DNA of 64,000 bases. It comes from Choanephora cucurbitarum. Taxonomy: Eukaryota; Mucoromycota; Mucoromycetes; Mucorales; Choanephoraceae. The position numbers and the translations under genes were made by a program. Shown here one piece after another: positions 1 through 12,989 of the stretch (position 1 is its first letter; each line of letters starts with the position of its first letter). The stretch lies in assembly GCA_025331435.1 (NCBI GenBank), contig JAIWNI010000021.1, positions 62,001-126,000 on the forward strand. Direction: 5' to 3'. Under the pieces are notes generated by a model. The model was not told the origin of the DNA and did not search any database. It saw only the letters and a list, made by a program, of their open reading frames with translations.

Positions 1-1249
1 TGCTTATACTCTAGTCTGAGGTTGCTCATTTCAGGATAACTCCGAGGCTGCATAAACTGTTTTTCATACACAAATATATTGATTGGTTCCCAATGCCTAT
101 CTGTCATATGTCTGTAGCTTTGAATTGATGGAGCACTGCCATCTGAAAAGTAGTGACTGACTTTGATTCAGCTTGAGTTTATGCTGATGACACAATTCAA
201 GCCATATGAAAGAAAATAAAGAAAGAGCGCGCTGTCATCTTCCATAGTCAGACAGAAAAGGATTTATCTTTGAGACTAATTGATGTCTTGTTTATATCTT
301 GCTTTCCAGAATCCAGTGAAAGATCAAGCTGAGAAAAATGACTGGACTTTTTTGATTTCGCTGCAGTTGATTTCGTTTCTTTTCAACTTGATTGGACTGC
401 GTGCAATAGTCGGATTTGACGTATACCCTACGTGTGCGAGACAATACACTTTGCCAATGTAATCAGATGCAACAGTTGGGTTCTCATGTTGTAGCACAAT
501 GAAAGACTTGATGGGAAGAACCAAGTCAGCACCCATTTGCTCTGAATAGACATAGCTTTTGACCCAAAAGTCCCATGCTTTGATGCAAACATTGCACCGG
601 TCAAAAAGACCAGTTATGATATGATATCATTGATCTGATGAAAGCCTCCAATCATAAATAAGGCTGATATTTTGATTGTCGTCAAAGGGCGACAAGCGTT
701 TCACGGATTCATTTATAAAGCTAGTAAGCACTACTTTGTTGCTTTCGGGTATAACAGTAACATTGTATTTGACTTCATCTGTAAACAATGTTTCAGGCAT
801 CAACTAAACACAGCTGCTCAAGCTGTCTCCTACCACAAACAACTGTGAGAAATGGCCACGTTTGGATAATCGAATGAGTCTTTTCTTGATATCGGAACAA
901 GCCAGGCCAATACCCCCAGCTAGTTGATTGATCTGGTATTGGTGAAAAGGAATTTGCTAATTCAAGATTGAATATGCAGATTTGCTGCTGAGACTTCAAA
1001 TCGCTTACAGTAGTATTAAAACCAATATACTTTGTGATCCTTGAACAAAAGAAGGATTGTCTCTGCATAATGTAACCTGAGCTAAACACATATATTTATT
1101 TCAGACTGATAACCGCAAATCCGTCATCAAAAACACACCATGAATTGGAACATCAGCTATCTCTCCTGTAATCTTGATTTGTTCGATCGTTCTGTCTCTC
1201 TTCATCTTATAAAAGGCACGGTACATGTGTTCATTGCTTGGATCAAAGC

Positions 1250-1254
<5 letters not shown>

Positions 1255-1292
<38 letters not shown>
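1255..1292. repeat. (AG)n microsatellite
   Basis: An uninterrupted run of about 19 AG dinucleotides. The Ser-Leu run in the overlapping minus-strand ORF is only a translation of this repeat. Confidence 0.95.
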
Positions 1293-1296
<4 letters not shown>

Positions 1297-1594
1297 TATA
1301 GACAGAATGGACTCTTGCCTTTACGAACATACTGGTGACATATATATTGTGATGGAAATAGGGAAGGCTTGAATGGATTTCATCCAGACTACAAACAGTG
1401 AGACTGAAAGTGACTTTCACGGCGGACCTATCATAGCTAGGATAGCCTAGGTATGCTTTATCAACCATACTGTACTCTGCTGAATTGCTGCCGTGATAGT
1501 GTTTTGTAACATAAGCCATGTATTCTTTTTTTGGTGAACATATCTAGCATCAGAGTGGTTGTCTCATCATACTCCCCACAAAATACTGAATATA

Positions 1595-1650
1595 CTCTTT
1601 TTGCTAGAATCACTATCTAGCCTCTTTTTGCTAGAATCACTATCTAGCCT
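1595..1650. repeat. Tandem duplication of a 27-bp unit
   Basis: The unit beginning CTCTTTTTGCTAGAATCAC occurs twice head to tail, ending around GCCTCTTTTTT. Inside each unit GCTAG and CTAGC form a short inverted pair. Confidence 0.85.
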
Positions 1651-3206
1651 CTTTTTTCTGGCTACTCTTCTGTTGATTTTTTCTCTAAATCCTGACGAAA
1701 CAATCCATTGTCAGCCAAGATTTTCTTGAATGTAAGGAGATGAAGGTGTCTCTATAGCTATTGATGTGGTGTCTATCAAAGCCTCTAGACCTGATTCATG
1801 TTTTGTCGTCTTTTTATTATTTGATAGAAAGACAAAAACAAAAAGAAAGAAGAGATCACTCAATATTTTATTGACTTGTTACACATAGACAAAGTTGGTG
1901 TAGAAACCTTATTTGATTAAAAAAAAGTTTACCAATGCCAATCATTTCTTGTCTGTAGTCTACTTTGCAATGACTTTCTGGTGGTATTGTGCCCTTCTGA
2001 CTTTAGCATAAGGAAACACAAACCGTCTTGAGAGTTTACAAGGCAGCCAAGTAAATTGCTGTCCCTTTCCACAAAAGTCCACTCTAACTCCTCATTGCTT
2101 CAAAGCGAATAAAAGTTTCTGCAAATACTAGTTTTTTGATATTATCTATGATGGGATTTCTATATGTGTAATGGTAAGAAAAAGATCTTGATGAATTGTG
2201 TCTGCACAGTCAAAAAATGACCAATAACATATTGATTGTGCTTCTTTCTCTGTAACATGTTTATTTTTTTTCCAGTTATCGAGACAAAAAGAGGCTTTGG
2301 TTACAGAATTGCTTCAAAAGTAACACATTTGAGCCAACAAAGTAGTAATATGTTAACATTGAAGAGTAAGAGTTTATCCAATCAGCACATTCCAACCATA
2401 GCTAGATGAGATACTCGCATGCCTAAAATAAAACACGGAATAAGCCGAAGCTTATATGGCTTAAAGTGTCATTGCTTTGAACCTATTCCTTAAGAAGATC
2501 ATGCTTTGAAGCCAAAAGCAGCGCAATAAGTTATCATTAACATTATATCACTTTCATTTATTTTATTTTAAATTTTTTTTCTTTATTAAAGAGGAGTTTA
2601 TCTGTCAAAATGCATGAATAAAATAGACTTTACTGCTGATACAGGCATTTGGGACAATACAAGAAACACTCGTTTGTATTACAATTGATGATGGAAAAAA
2701 AAAGCAGAGTGAGAGATAGAAGCTTATTTTTAGGTGTTCAAGAGTGATGAATTTCATCTTTTTTTGATGTTTAAGATTAGTAATAATTAGTTGCTTATTT
2801 TGCAAGTCATGACTGTTGTTGAGATGATAAGTTTTTTTCGAGTTGTGAGCATTTTGAAGTACGTGTCTAAGCAAAAAGATAACTATAGATGCTTTGGTTT
2901 ATGTAGATCAAAAGGAATGAGGTTGATATGATATGTAGCATCTCAAAGGTCACTATTTTATTATTCTCTGGTTTCATTGTTTAGTTTGAATAAAGTCAAA
3001 GGCTTATTTTTGTGTAAGGGTTTAATGCCAGCAAGAAGTCGATTTATTTGTTTAGGCAAGTAATGAAGATGGTGACAGTTTAAATGAAATGATTGATATA
3101 GACACAATAAGAATAAGTGATTAATGGATACGGTTATAAGAGAACAATATAGTAATAGTAGCTGGGCATAATAGTAGCAGAAACAGTAGGCAAGAGAAGT
3201 AGCTTT

Positions 3207-3318
3207 TATAGAGACAATAGAGGCAGCTTGGATAGAGACAATAGAGGCAGCTTGGATAGAGACAATAGAGGCAGCTTGTAGAGACACGGTAAAAATAGCT
3301 TGTAGAGACACAGTAGAG
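3207..3318. repeat. 24-bp minisatellite, about 3 exact units plus degenerate copies
   Basis: Three consecutive 24-bp units share GAGACAATAGAGGCAGCTTG (3207-3230, 3231-3254, 3255-3278). Degenerate shorter GTAGAGACA-type units follow up to about 3318. The repetitive peptide of the minus-strand ORF over this region is a by-product. Confidence 0.9.
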
Positions 3319-5465
3319 ACGCAGTAGAGATAGTTATGGACCGAGAAATAGAAAGTTGTAGACAGAGTTTGAGATGTTCATCAGTAGCGGAGACACATGG
3401 CAGACCAGACAAGGAGGAGAACGCAGAGGATAAGCCTTTTTTCCTTGTTAAAAGAAAAAAAAAGCTTAGTTCTGTTCGCACTTTCTCACTTCCTGGTAAA
3501 CACTTATCAGTCAGCTAACGGGAATTGTACAAGTATGTCTGCACCTACTTCCCTATCCACAACCCCAAAGTACTCGCACATGGATTGCTATCAGACCAGG
3601 GCGCTTGTTTGCCTTTCCTTACTATGAGTACTTCCTGGTCTATCGATAACAGAGGAGTCGTCTGAAGAAGGGACTAGCCTATGACAGTAATTCGCCTCTA
3701 TTGGAGTGTGAAAGGCAGCATCAGCCTTTGTTCTCAACCTGTACAAGTTCATAGGAGACAACCAAAGTAGAAGAGATTTGACTTGAAAGACACAGTAAGT
3801 AGGCGCATTCACAATGGATGTATTGGTAAGCTTGGAAGAATCTAGATTAAAGAAAAGAAGTATGGTGAGTAACGTTTTGAGTAAAGAAGAGTGTTTGGAT
3901 ACTTGCTTTTGATATGATTGAAGTGATGCTTTGCCAAGAAATGAATTGATTCTTTTTTTTTTTGTAAAGAAAAGAAAGAAAAAAAAAGATTTTAACGCGC
4001 ATGTTATAAATGCCAAAAAAAAGGCTAAAGTAGTTATCCAATCAGAGTTTAGCATCATTATCTTGTTCTAGTGTATGCTTGATGTAAAGGAAAAAGAAAA
4101 AAGAAAGCAGAGGGAATGTATATTAATGTCAACTTTATTTTGACAGCCAAACTCCTCTTTAACTTTCGGACATTTGTTTGATAGTCAGATAACTTTATGA
4201 TTATCATCACTTTTTATTTCCCTTTATCTTGAGTAGTCAGAAAAAAAAAGGGTAATCAATCTTTGGCTTTTTTCTTTCTTTCTAAAAGAAAAAAGACACG
4301 CTCTTTGCATGAGGAAAAAAAAAGGCGCGATGCGAAAATCGCTCTTCTTTTTTTTTTTCTCTGCCAATCTTGGATTTCTCCAAAAATCAAAACACGCTTT
4401 TTTTTTTATGAATGCAGCTGTCAAATGTCAATAATCTTGTTACTTCTTTTTCATATCGACACCACTATTTTATCTTTGATCTCTTGCTTTCTTTAATAAC
4501 TAGCAATCATAGAATTGGCATGTTAAGGACGCTATTTTCATTGTATTCATGAACAATAAATCAGCATAAACCATTCAAAAGCAGTATCCATATTTTTTTT
4601 GCTGGGTCCTGTTTCTTGAGCCAATCAGAATTCAGTATTTTCCCTAAAAAAAGAAAAAAAAATAGAACTATCGAGGTGAAGAGAGTCAGATATGATACAA
4701 GACCGTTCATTATCATGTATCTGCATCATAATGCATACGGCATGCAGTTCATGTGTTTGCCCACTTTGATATAAAAGGAAAGTCTAATGGGTATTGTAAA
4801 CCTAAAATCATAATAGAGTTTTATCTTTGTACTATCTATATTGCAAAAGAAAAAAAAATCGCTGTACTAAAAAGGAGAGAGAGATAGGCGATAGTATTGA
4901 AATCGGGTCTAGACAACAGATAACATGGAGCTTTAAAAGTGAAAAGCAAATCACATGAAAAATCAATTTTCATGGGATCTAAACAATAAATGACCAATTC
5001 TAGAAAAATCGAATAGTTATTTATCTTTAGCAATAGTATATGTACTTTATCACTTTGTAGACACAGGAGTAAATTCGAGCGTATGTTCAGAACTGAATTG
5101 CCTGAGGATAAAGCTTCTAATAGGTAGAAAAGAGGTTCAAGGGTATAGAAAGCAGTAGTATTCTTTTTTAATGTCAGTAAAGTGTAATCCTTATGTAATA
5201 ATACAAACAAACGATCCTTAGAGACCCTTTGAGAGATACTTTTTTAGGCGATAGTGCCGCGGTTGGGGGGAGGGAGAGACGAGTTAGTAAACTGAGGTGG
5301 AGTGTGGTCGCCAAAGATTCTAGCAGTTGGCATATAGAATATACTGTTTACATCTTTTACAAAACGACAAAGAATATAGGATTCATACAAAATGAAAGAA
5401 AATAGTTTTTAGAGAGGTGAAGGTAAAAGAAGGAATCATGGTGACACAAGTCAGCTGAAATCACC

Positions 5466-5898
5466 ATGGGATCAGCCTTTTCCTTTGATCAACTAACCAA
5501 TACCCCTATCTTTTTTTTTCTTAAGTACGTGAGTTTTTCTCATGCTCCCTTTTTTTCTCTTCTTTATCTCTCTTTCAGTCTATTTTATTTTCATACACAA
5601 ACCAAAACAACAAGTCAAAAACTCTGGTCAAAAAAAAAAGTCAAGAACTCTCAGAAAAAAAAAAGTCAAAAACTCAAGCCAAAAAATAGTCAAAGACTCT
5701 GGTTAAAAGAAAAAAAATGTCAAGAACTCAAGTCAGGAAACACGTCTATGTTAAAGTAAGTACTGATAAACTTTTGACTTTGTTCATTTGATTGACTTTT
5801 TTTTTTCTTGTTCGTATAGGTATGAACCAACAAGAAACAACACTTACTTGGTGCAAGACTGCCTCATCTTATCTGGAAAAATCTCTTACTCTGGTTAG
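5466..5898 (+). CDS. Doubtful small Lys-rich spliced ORF
   Basis: I do not recognise this ORF. Exon 1 (5466-5755) would encode a hydrophobic, Phe/Ser-rich N-terminus followed by imperfect repeats of a Lys-Ser-Gln type, produced by degenerate tandem GTCAAAAACTC-like DNA. It joins at a strong-looking intron (GTAAGTACTG donor at 5756, pyrimidine tract and CGTATAG acceptor ending at 5819) to exon 2 (5820-5898), giving 122 residues with phase kept. The hydrophobic start itself contains splice-like signals (GTACGTGAG ... CTTTCAG), so the true start may lie elsewhere. Function unknown; it may be a decayed gene or chance. Confidence 0.25.
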
Positions 5899-7499
5899 CC
5901 AACGATTAAAGTAGTCAAGAATCTGTCCTGTCATGGTTTGCAAGCCTCATTTCAAGTGAGCACGTCTAGGTCACCATTTACTGTAATCAAGACTGGTCTA
6001 CTACAAGAACGTTGTGGTGTTCAACAAGTACTCATGCTAGGGTACCAAGCACAAACACAAGCAAAGCAAAAATGTTTGTCACAAGAAAAAAAGAAGAAAT
6101 CCTTTCAGCCCTGGCAAGTGGGCAACTCTCCAACAAAGCGTCAAAACCAAAGCCCACTTGCCTTCCCCACAAGAAGCAAACAAAAGGGAAGGTTGCGACC
6201 TCAAGACGTTAGGGTCCTGGTAATCCTGGCGGTCCTGGTGACTCTGGTCGTCCTATCTTGGCAGGCTTGAACCAATCGGCGATTGCCTCTACCAAGGGGG
6301 ATGTCTCTGGCGGCGCCTACGAACGCGGGTCTCTCTCATATCAAGTTGGATGCCTCTGGTTGATCTCCAAAGTACTCACTTTCTTGTTAGACACTTTGTG
6401 GTGTAAGTCGAAAGCTCCCCTTCTCACATATACTATTTTTTTTTATATAGTATCCACATACTGTTATTTCTCACTGGTTTGGCCAGTCTACTCGTTTGGT
6501 ACCACTATATATTGTTTCTCTGTTGTCTTGGTTTACCAGGACTGACACAATGGTCTTCTTCTGAAGCCTACTTTTTATGATTTTTCCGTGCTTATGCTTC
6601 TGGAGATACTGCGGGACTGGGGGGAAACAGAATCGCCATGCGGAAGGCTTGGTATGTGGGGGGATTCGGTAGTAGTAGGTTGTTCGTCAGAGCATTCTCT
6701 GCGGTGGGGGTGATTGCTGTGCGGTTCTTGTCCTGTTCAAGGTAGGCAGCCGGGGTTACTGGGACTGTTTGGATTATTGGGACTCTTTAGGTCTTGGGGG
6801 GGGGGAGGAGGGTAGTAGTTTGTCCAAAGAAAAAAAAACCCCCAAAGGCTCATCCACTTCTATAAAGCTTTGTATCAAGAAACAAAAATAAATAAATATA
6901 TTTGTCATAACTTCATGTCTTTCTCACTTGTGTGTTTACAATTATTTAATAAACTACCTTTTTTCTTTTCAAAGCATATAAAAGAAAAATAAAGTCCTTT
7001 ATTGTCAATTGGTCTATGCTCTTCATTTACTGTTAGTATACTTTTGCATCTTTTGTTTTTTTTTTTTTTTTTGTATTTGGGCAAGGACTATTGTGTTTAG
7101 ATTTTTGATACAGCTTCCCTATAACATGTCGAAGCTCTTTTCTATTCCTTTTTTTTCTCTTGAACAAAAACCACACCATCTGTTGTTGGAATAGCTGCTG
7201 CTTTTGTAAATTTGAAACCAACCCAACATACACGCAACAAGCACTTGCTTTCTCTTAGTCTCTAGAAGCAATTGTGTTGTACCTTATTTGTTTGAAACTC
7301 CAGTGAACCATTCAAACTCATACGCATTTCTTTATTTTCTCTTACTTTCACTTGCTTTGAGCAGCATATACTCTCTCACAATCTTACAACGCAGACGGAC
7401 CTGACAACAAAATACCTTGGTTCACTTCCACTGTCTACACGAAGAGTACCAACATCAGAGATCACTACTTGCCTACATCCACCACCAAGAAAACAACCA
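5899..7499. other. Non-coding or decayed region with G-rich patches
   Basis: No intact gene was found. At 6207-6255 one frame reads as a short Gly-Pro-rich stretch next to a stop, and 6590-6830 is unusually G-rich for this AT-rich window, including a run of nine or ten G near 6800. A T-run is present near 7055. It may be the eroded remains of a gene or element. Confidence 0.4.
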
Positions 7500-8096
7500 C
7501 CCGATCCTTTCATCTTTTCTTCGGCAGCTCACATCAAATGGTTTATGGAGGTGATAGGGCAGGGATTCAACTTACTATTAGAAGACATGTCCATTACAAG
7601 CGACGACGTTGGTATCTCTTCTCGTTGGCTATTTAAGACTCAAGCGCGTCTTGCAGCTGTTACGCAGGAAGGCTTGGAACAAGACTTTTATTAGATCATA
7701 ATGGATGTCAATATGTGGGATATCCTTAAGAATTGCTTTGGTCGTTGGATTCACCGCTCCAAGGCTATTCAACAATGGAATGCAGCTTTATTGGCTCTCA
7801 CAGAGTATGTTCAGCAATTAGTGTATGTAGAACAAGAGAAGGTCGAGGGTGTGTTTGTGAACGGACTCAATGTGAGATTCAAATTGTCAAACGAATTTGC
7901 TCATTATGCTTGGCATCGTATCATCTATTTGGCACCTCATCCACTCCAATTGCCTAGCGACAATTTCACATTGGCCATGCTGGGTATTGACAACCTTGTC
8001 GATACGCTTAACTCAACCTTAAGTGGTTCTAATCAACAGAAAAGAAGCGAAAAAGGCAGTATCGACAGAATAAGCATAGCATCCCAAGATGTTTAA
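7500..8096 (+). pseudogene. RalGAP-beta/tuberin-like N-terminal fragment, interrupted by a stop
   Basis: One reading frame runs from about 7503 through 7545 (ATG) to a TAG at about 7690, then resumes in the same frame at the ATG at 7701 and continues to 8096. The first part (HIKWFMEVIGQGFNLLLED, then SSRWLF) resembles the start of Ral GTPase-activating protein beta, where a KW.MEVI.YGL.LPL..E motif is followed by a Trp-containing helix. The second part (QQWNAALLALTEYVQQL, then FAHYAWHRIIYLAPHP) resembles the following helical segment with its VVEQWS..I.AL and ..TWFRFLHML.NP pattern. RalGAP subunits are normally over 1,000 residues, and neither the middle nor the C-terminal GAP domain is visible nearby. 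I infer a truncated pseudogene. The family call rests on recalled motif similarity. Confidence 0.42.
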
Positions 8097-11000
8097 GAGC
8101 TGATGAAGACCTGTAGAAAAGGATTGAGTTGATTTCAAGACAGCATCCTCATGCTATTGTCTAGTGTCTGTTTTGCTTTTGGGCAACAGAAAGAGTCAGG
8201 ATGTTTGATGATCTATGTGGGGTCATGGATGGACATAGTTCAATCAGCCCTTTCTTTCTTGAGAGCATCATTCATAGAGGAAGAGAAGATTGGCTGAAGT
8301 TGAGCATTTCAGGAGAGTGTCTCGTCAAAGTGTTGACTAATTGCAGATGAATGACCAGGAGCACTGAAGCCAAGCATCTCTGTATTAGGGGGAAGAGGTA
8401 GCGCCGATATCAACACCTGCTAGTAGGCGTTTATGTTTTGCATGACACGATCTTAATCTTCATGGATAGTAATTAACCTGAGCGAATAAAGGTGATCAAA
8501 GGTGATCAAAGTTGAATGTCTAGTAAAAAAAACAAATAACAACATGCCTTTCTCTTAAGTAGTCTCTTTGGTCTAAGCACTTCAAAACCCACTACTTCTT
8601 CTCTCATCAACCAATGTTGAAGAACAAGTGCACACTTGAAGGGTTGCTATTGATCTAAAATGTTTTATACATTTATTATTGATTGTGAAGAAAACAAAAA
8701 GATGATCTCGATTCTTGGCTTTAAGAAGCCAACTTTGATAAATAAAGCGGAATAAGTTGGACTACAAAAGATCATAATGGGATTCTACCTCTCCGCCTAA
8801 ATCCACTTCTTTGAAAGCTTTTTTCAGCTGATGGTGTACCCCCTCTCTACTGTTACTGTTGCTGTTGCTGTTGCTGTTATGAGCGATTGTATCATTCGAA
8901 TCGCTGCATCACTGTTTATGCTTGGGATATGCCCCCATCATCTCCACTAGTACCATCACTAATTAGTCTGTTAGGTCAAGAGAATTAAAGATAACCAAAG
9001 GGAAACTTTTATTCAATACATAGATTGTATGTCAACATATAAGCTAATTAGAGCGACATAACAGGGGACTTGTGTCTCATTTGAAATATGCTGGATGATG
9101 CATTTTGCGATACTTTGAGTACCAAGACTACCACCATCACGACGATCACCATGAACTAAAAAGCCAGGTAAAGAAATAGTGCGAGCAAAATTATCAGCAC
9201 CAGATAGAAGGTTGGAAGAACCCCCAGAAGATACAGCAGATGTGCATGAACTGAATCAGGCCAGCTAAGATTTGTGTTCGTCCTTATGTCTGAGTGCATA
9301 CGAACACAGTTTACTTCTTCTTTCACAGATGTGTTCGTAATAAGCATTTATAAAATCACTTTTATAGCATAGGTATTGAATTCCTCCTAGCCAATGCATG
9401 ATGGAAATGAACAGCATACATCCAATCTCAACAATGTTCTTCCTCTTTCACTAGTTGACCTTTCTCATTTGACTAACTAGATATCTTCTTATTCTATCTT
9501 TCCCGCTCTCTACTTTTTTTTTATTCCTTTTGCTTTTCACTGAAGCGGATAAGGCAATGAAGGCATGTATGGCAGCTCAAACCTAGTAAGGTTCAAGCTT
9601 GGCAACATTAAGTTGTAACTGAAATGAGTTGCAGCAGAAAGCTTATGGAAGACTAATGTATCACGTGTTGTGTTTTTGCAAGCCCAACATGAAGTTACTC
9701 TACCGTTACAAGCAGCAGCTTTACAAGGTGGTTTTACCGAGTTAGCCTAATTTACAATCATAATTGCTTTACTTTTTTTAAGAGTATTCGGCTTCAAGAT
9801 ACTCTTTTATAACGAAGCATAACTTTAGTAATTTTTATGAATGTGATACAAAATGGATAGCCATTTGCGAAAAAAGAACTTGATATTAGGTGATCGTTTG
9901 TCATGGTGCTAGAGTTTGTCATAATGTTGGATTGAGTACTCGATTTCCTCTTGAAGTCTTCTCTGTTGATTTTCTATCTCTTTATCAGTTGCCACATAAT
10001 ACATATGTATAAAGTACTCTTTGTTTGACTCAAAGCACTAATATTGCTCAATCCCTACGATGACATCTAAACAGAACGCTTAATTTAGTCTACCAGTCTT
10101 TGTATTCGTTTGTATACTTACTGCTATAATGAATAAGCCTGGAATCAAGATACAGTATAAGTTTAGAACTGAAGGTCTGGCTTTTGCTACCAAAGCAAGC
10201 TTTGTTTTTGACTCACCATGCTCTCTTTTCTTGTTGTATCATTTCCTCTATCGATGCCGACATATAGCTGCTACATGCATGTCCATTAAGCCCCATTATC
10301 TAGGACACCAAGCTGACTTACATCACAATATCAAAGAAGATCATCAGAACAGTGAACAAAAACGTTATTGCCAAAATAGCAGCCATCGCATTGTGTGCAG
10401 CATTACCGCTATTGACTGGATTTCAAATACCATAGATAAAGAACCAGACACTCTTGAAGAATTTGAAGACATTAACAAAGTTGCTGGATGCACCGTCTGA
10501 AAAAGCAACATTAGGATCTGCAGAAGGATCAGGAGAGTCTGTGGTACCAGTATACATATTCAACTCCTCGGCTGCTTTTCTACTTTTACTGAAGAAGAAC
10601 TGAGAGCTATATCTATCAGACAACAACAGTTGATGCAGATCCAAATTAACATTAGGATAACGACTTAGGCAAATTAAAGGGACAATGCATATTCTCAAAC
10701 CATGTCGTCTATAGAAGTTAACACGAGCTAGCGACCCATCCGAATAGGCTGATTCGACTTTTGTTTTGAGGAGAAGATGCTGTCTGTAGGTCTATAAGGA
10801 ATGAAAGGACAGAGCTATCTTAAATGAATGATGGTTTGCTTCTTCATCTACAAAAAATGGTTGCAAAGACATTATCGCTCTGAACTAGCTTCTTGCTGTC
10901 ATAGCCGCTAAGATCGTAAAAGAAGAGCGAAGACTCTAACAGATGCCAAAAGTGTTGGCCTGCTGTAACATAGTCAAAACTATTGATGATCTCTAGAACT

Positions 11001-12960
11001 AATTCTAATAAAAAAAAGAAGAAGTTACAATGCTAGCTCCATGTCATCAGCTGTTATGATTGCTTCTTTTGCCTCGCCTTTGAATCTCTACGACTGCTTC
11101 AATAATACAATGTGATATAGGCATACCTTTTTTATATCAAAAGAGTCCAAAAGAACTCTATTGAGAAGCAGTTTGTACAGGTCAAAGTCATCTGCATCAA
11201 TCAAAATCACCAAAGGATTTCGAGAACGCTGCTGACTTTCTTTCGTATCTTGGTCACAATTATCCACTAGATGAATACTGACATCTTGTTTTTTGATGAT
11301 TTCCAGTAATAGTAGCCTTGTTCTCAGATGAGATGCAAACCTGGCCAACGTATCTGTACCACTTGACTTCTGAAAATAATAGGAGTTTGACACATCTATT
11401 CTCTCAAGAGCGTTATAAAAGAAACTTTCAGGAAGACGTCCCAATACTTCTTCAACAAAAGCCAGACAACCGCTGCGCCAGGAGATTGGGATTGTCCATC
11501 ACACAAAAAATGGGACTTTTTTTTATAGAAGCCAAGTGAAAAATTCAATGTACAAATAAAGATATGACTCATATCACTCTGATATGCCAAACTAGATACG
11601 TTTGTGGTATTTGCCACAACTACTTAGTATACTTGAAATCCAAATCAAATATAGAAGAGTTTTTTTATCGTGCTTAACACTTTTTCTCTTCACCTCAATA
11701 AAGGCCTATATTTTCTATCACTTAATTTTACAAGTTATTATCATTTGTTTGAGCATAAATACAGGCGGACCTATTCGTCTTGTAGCCATGCTTACTTCTT
11801 TGTCTTTAGGTGTCACAAGCATATCCATTTTTATTCATCCCATTATGCAAAGATCTACAAGAGAAACAACAAAACTTCGAGGACATAGCGAGAAATTTCT
11901 AGCTCATCTCTAACTAAAGGACATCTACTCCTCGTTGGTTCCATACTTTTTCATAAACGAAATAAAGCAGAGGCGCACTTAGACTTGATGGATCTTATTG
12001 CCAGTCTTGTAACTCAAAAGAAGCTTATTCCAAATAAACAAGAAAATTCTAACTTGCTTCAGCTAAAAACAAAAACCTTTAGAGGGATAGACCAATGTTG
12101 TATTTTGTTATGCTAATGCTCTTAATTGGACTTACGAAGTTGCCTCTCACTGGTGCTTCCGACTATGCTCAAATCAAGACTTATCTAAATCAAATAAGAC
12201 TTAAACTTCGACGGATTTAGATCAGATTTTTAAGCTTGAATAGACCTTTGTATGCGGCTGTGGTATAATCTCAATTAAACATACTCTTTCATAAACACTT
12301 ATCACAGAATTGCTACTGAAACAGTTCCACTACAAATTGTATTACTGTCAATATTACCACAGCATTGTTGAACAAATTACTTCATCATTAATAAAAAACA
12401 CAACTTTGGTTCTCTTGCGTGATGCGAGCATATCTGACTTGTTGAATTCAGACGTGCTGCATGTTAGCTAAGTAAGTCAATCTTGACAAAAGAATAAAGA
12501 AGCGACACTTACTACGCTTAAGACGAAATGATGGAAATAGAAAGATTAACTTTCATCTCGTTCCTTTTAGCATCGTTTCTTCGCCTGCTACTATATGCTA
12601 CTTTGATAAAAGTACAATTATAATATAGTGCAGAAACCATTCGCTACAACATGTAATACCATAAATCAACAATAGCACAAAACATAGTTCATCTTAAAAT
12701 TATTTGAAGGTTAGCGTATATGAGCAGCCTGAAAATGGCCTATAGACAGTACAAAAAAAGTTTAGTAAATTAGCATAAACTCATTTTGAGTTAACTCTGA
12801 AGAAAAAAACGTATTGAGCCATAGGCAACCTTGTCGAGAAAAAAGTTAACTTCACACTTGGCCTAAAAGTCATTTAACTCTGTAGCACTTTTGAGAACAA
12901 GCAAGCTTTCTGGTGTAATCTTTTCTTCCTTCAAAAGCTACTACAATTTAAGATGAGAAT
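8097..12960. other. Gene-free region with decayed coding stretches
   Basis: No intact gene was found. A GTTGCT hexamer repeat sits near 8850-8880. Between about 10,130 and 11,920 both strands carry ORFs of 70-125 residues without known domains. The minus-strand stretch 11,088-11,444 looks protein-like (a segment with LVILIDADDFDLYKLLL) but is broken by stops and frameshifts on both sides, and the minus strand at 10,420-11,000 also looks like eroded coding sequence. These are probably relics of one or more elements or genes that I could not identify. Confidence 0.4.
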
Positions 12961-12989
12961 GTTTTTTCAATATTTATTTGTCTTTATCT

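Larger units (their letters stand above)
1..5465. other. Gene-poor region with simple repeats
   Basis: No convincing gene was found in this stretch. ORFs are short, AT-rich and lack recognisable domains or coherent splice structure. The minus strand between about 320 and 1090 has longish open stretches interrupted by stops, which could be a decayed coding sequence that I cannot name. Many homopolymeric A and T runs are present. The microsatellite, tandem duplication and minisatellite listed separately are the only clear structures. Confidence 0.6.

Noticed and set aside
3207..3318. Regularly spaced repeats that could suggest a CRISPR-like array
   Set aside because: The units are directly tandem with no unique spacers, in a eukaryotic genome; it is a minisatellite.
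6207..6255. Gly-x-Pro run resembling a collagen-like repeat
   Set aside because: Only five or so triplets, preceded by a stop in the same frame, with no signal peptide or longer repeat.
10129..10500. 123-residue plus-strand ORF as a gene
   Set aside because: No domain, no splice context, and it overlaps protein-like decayed sequence on the opposite strand.
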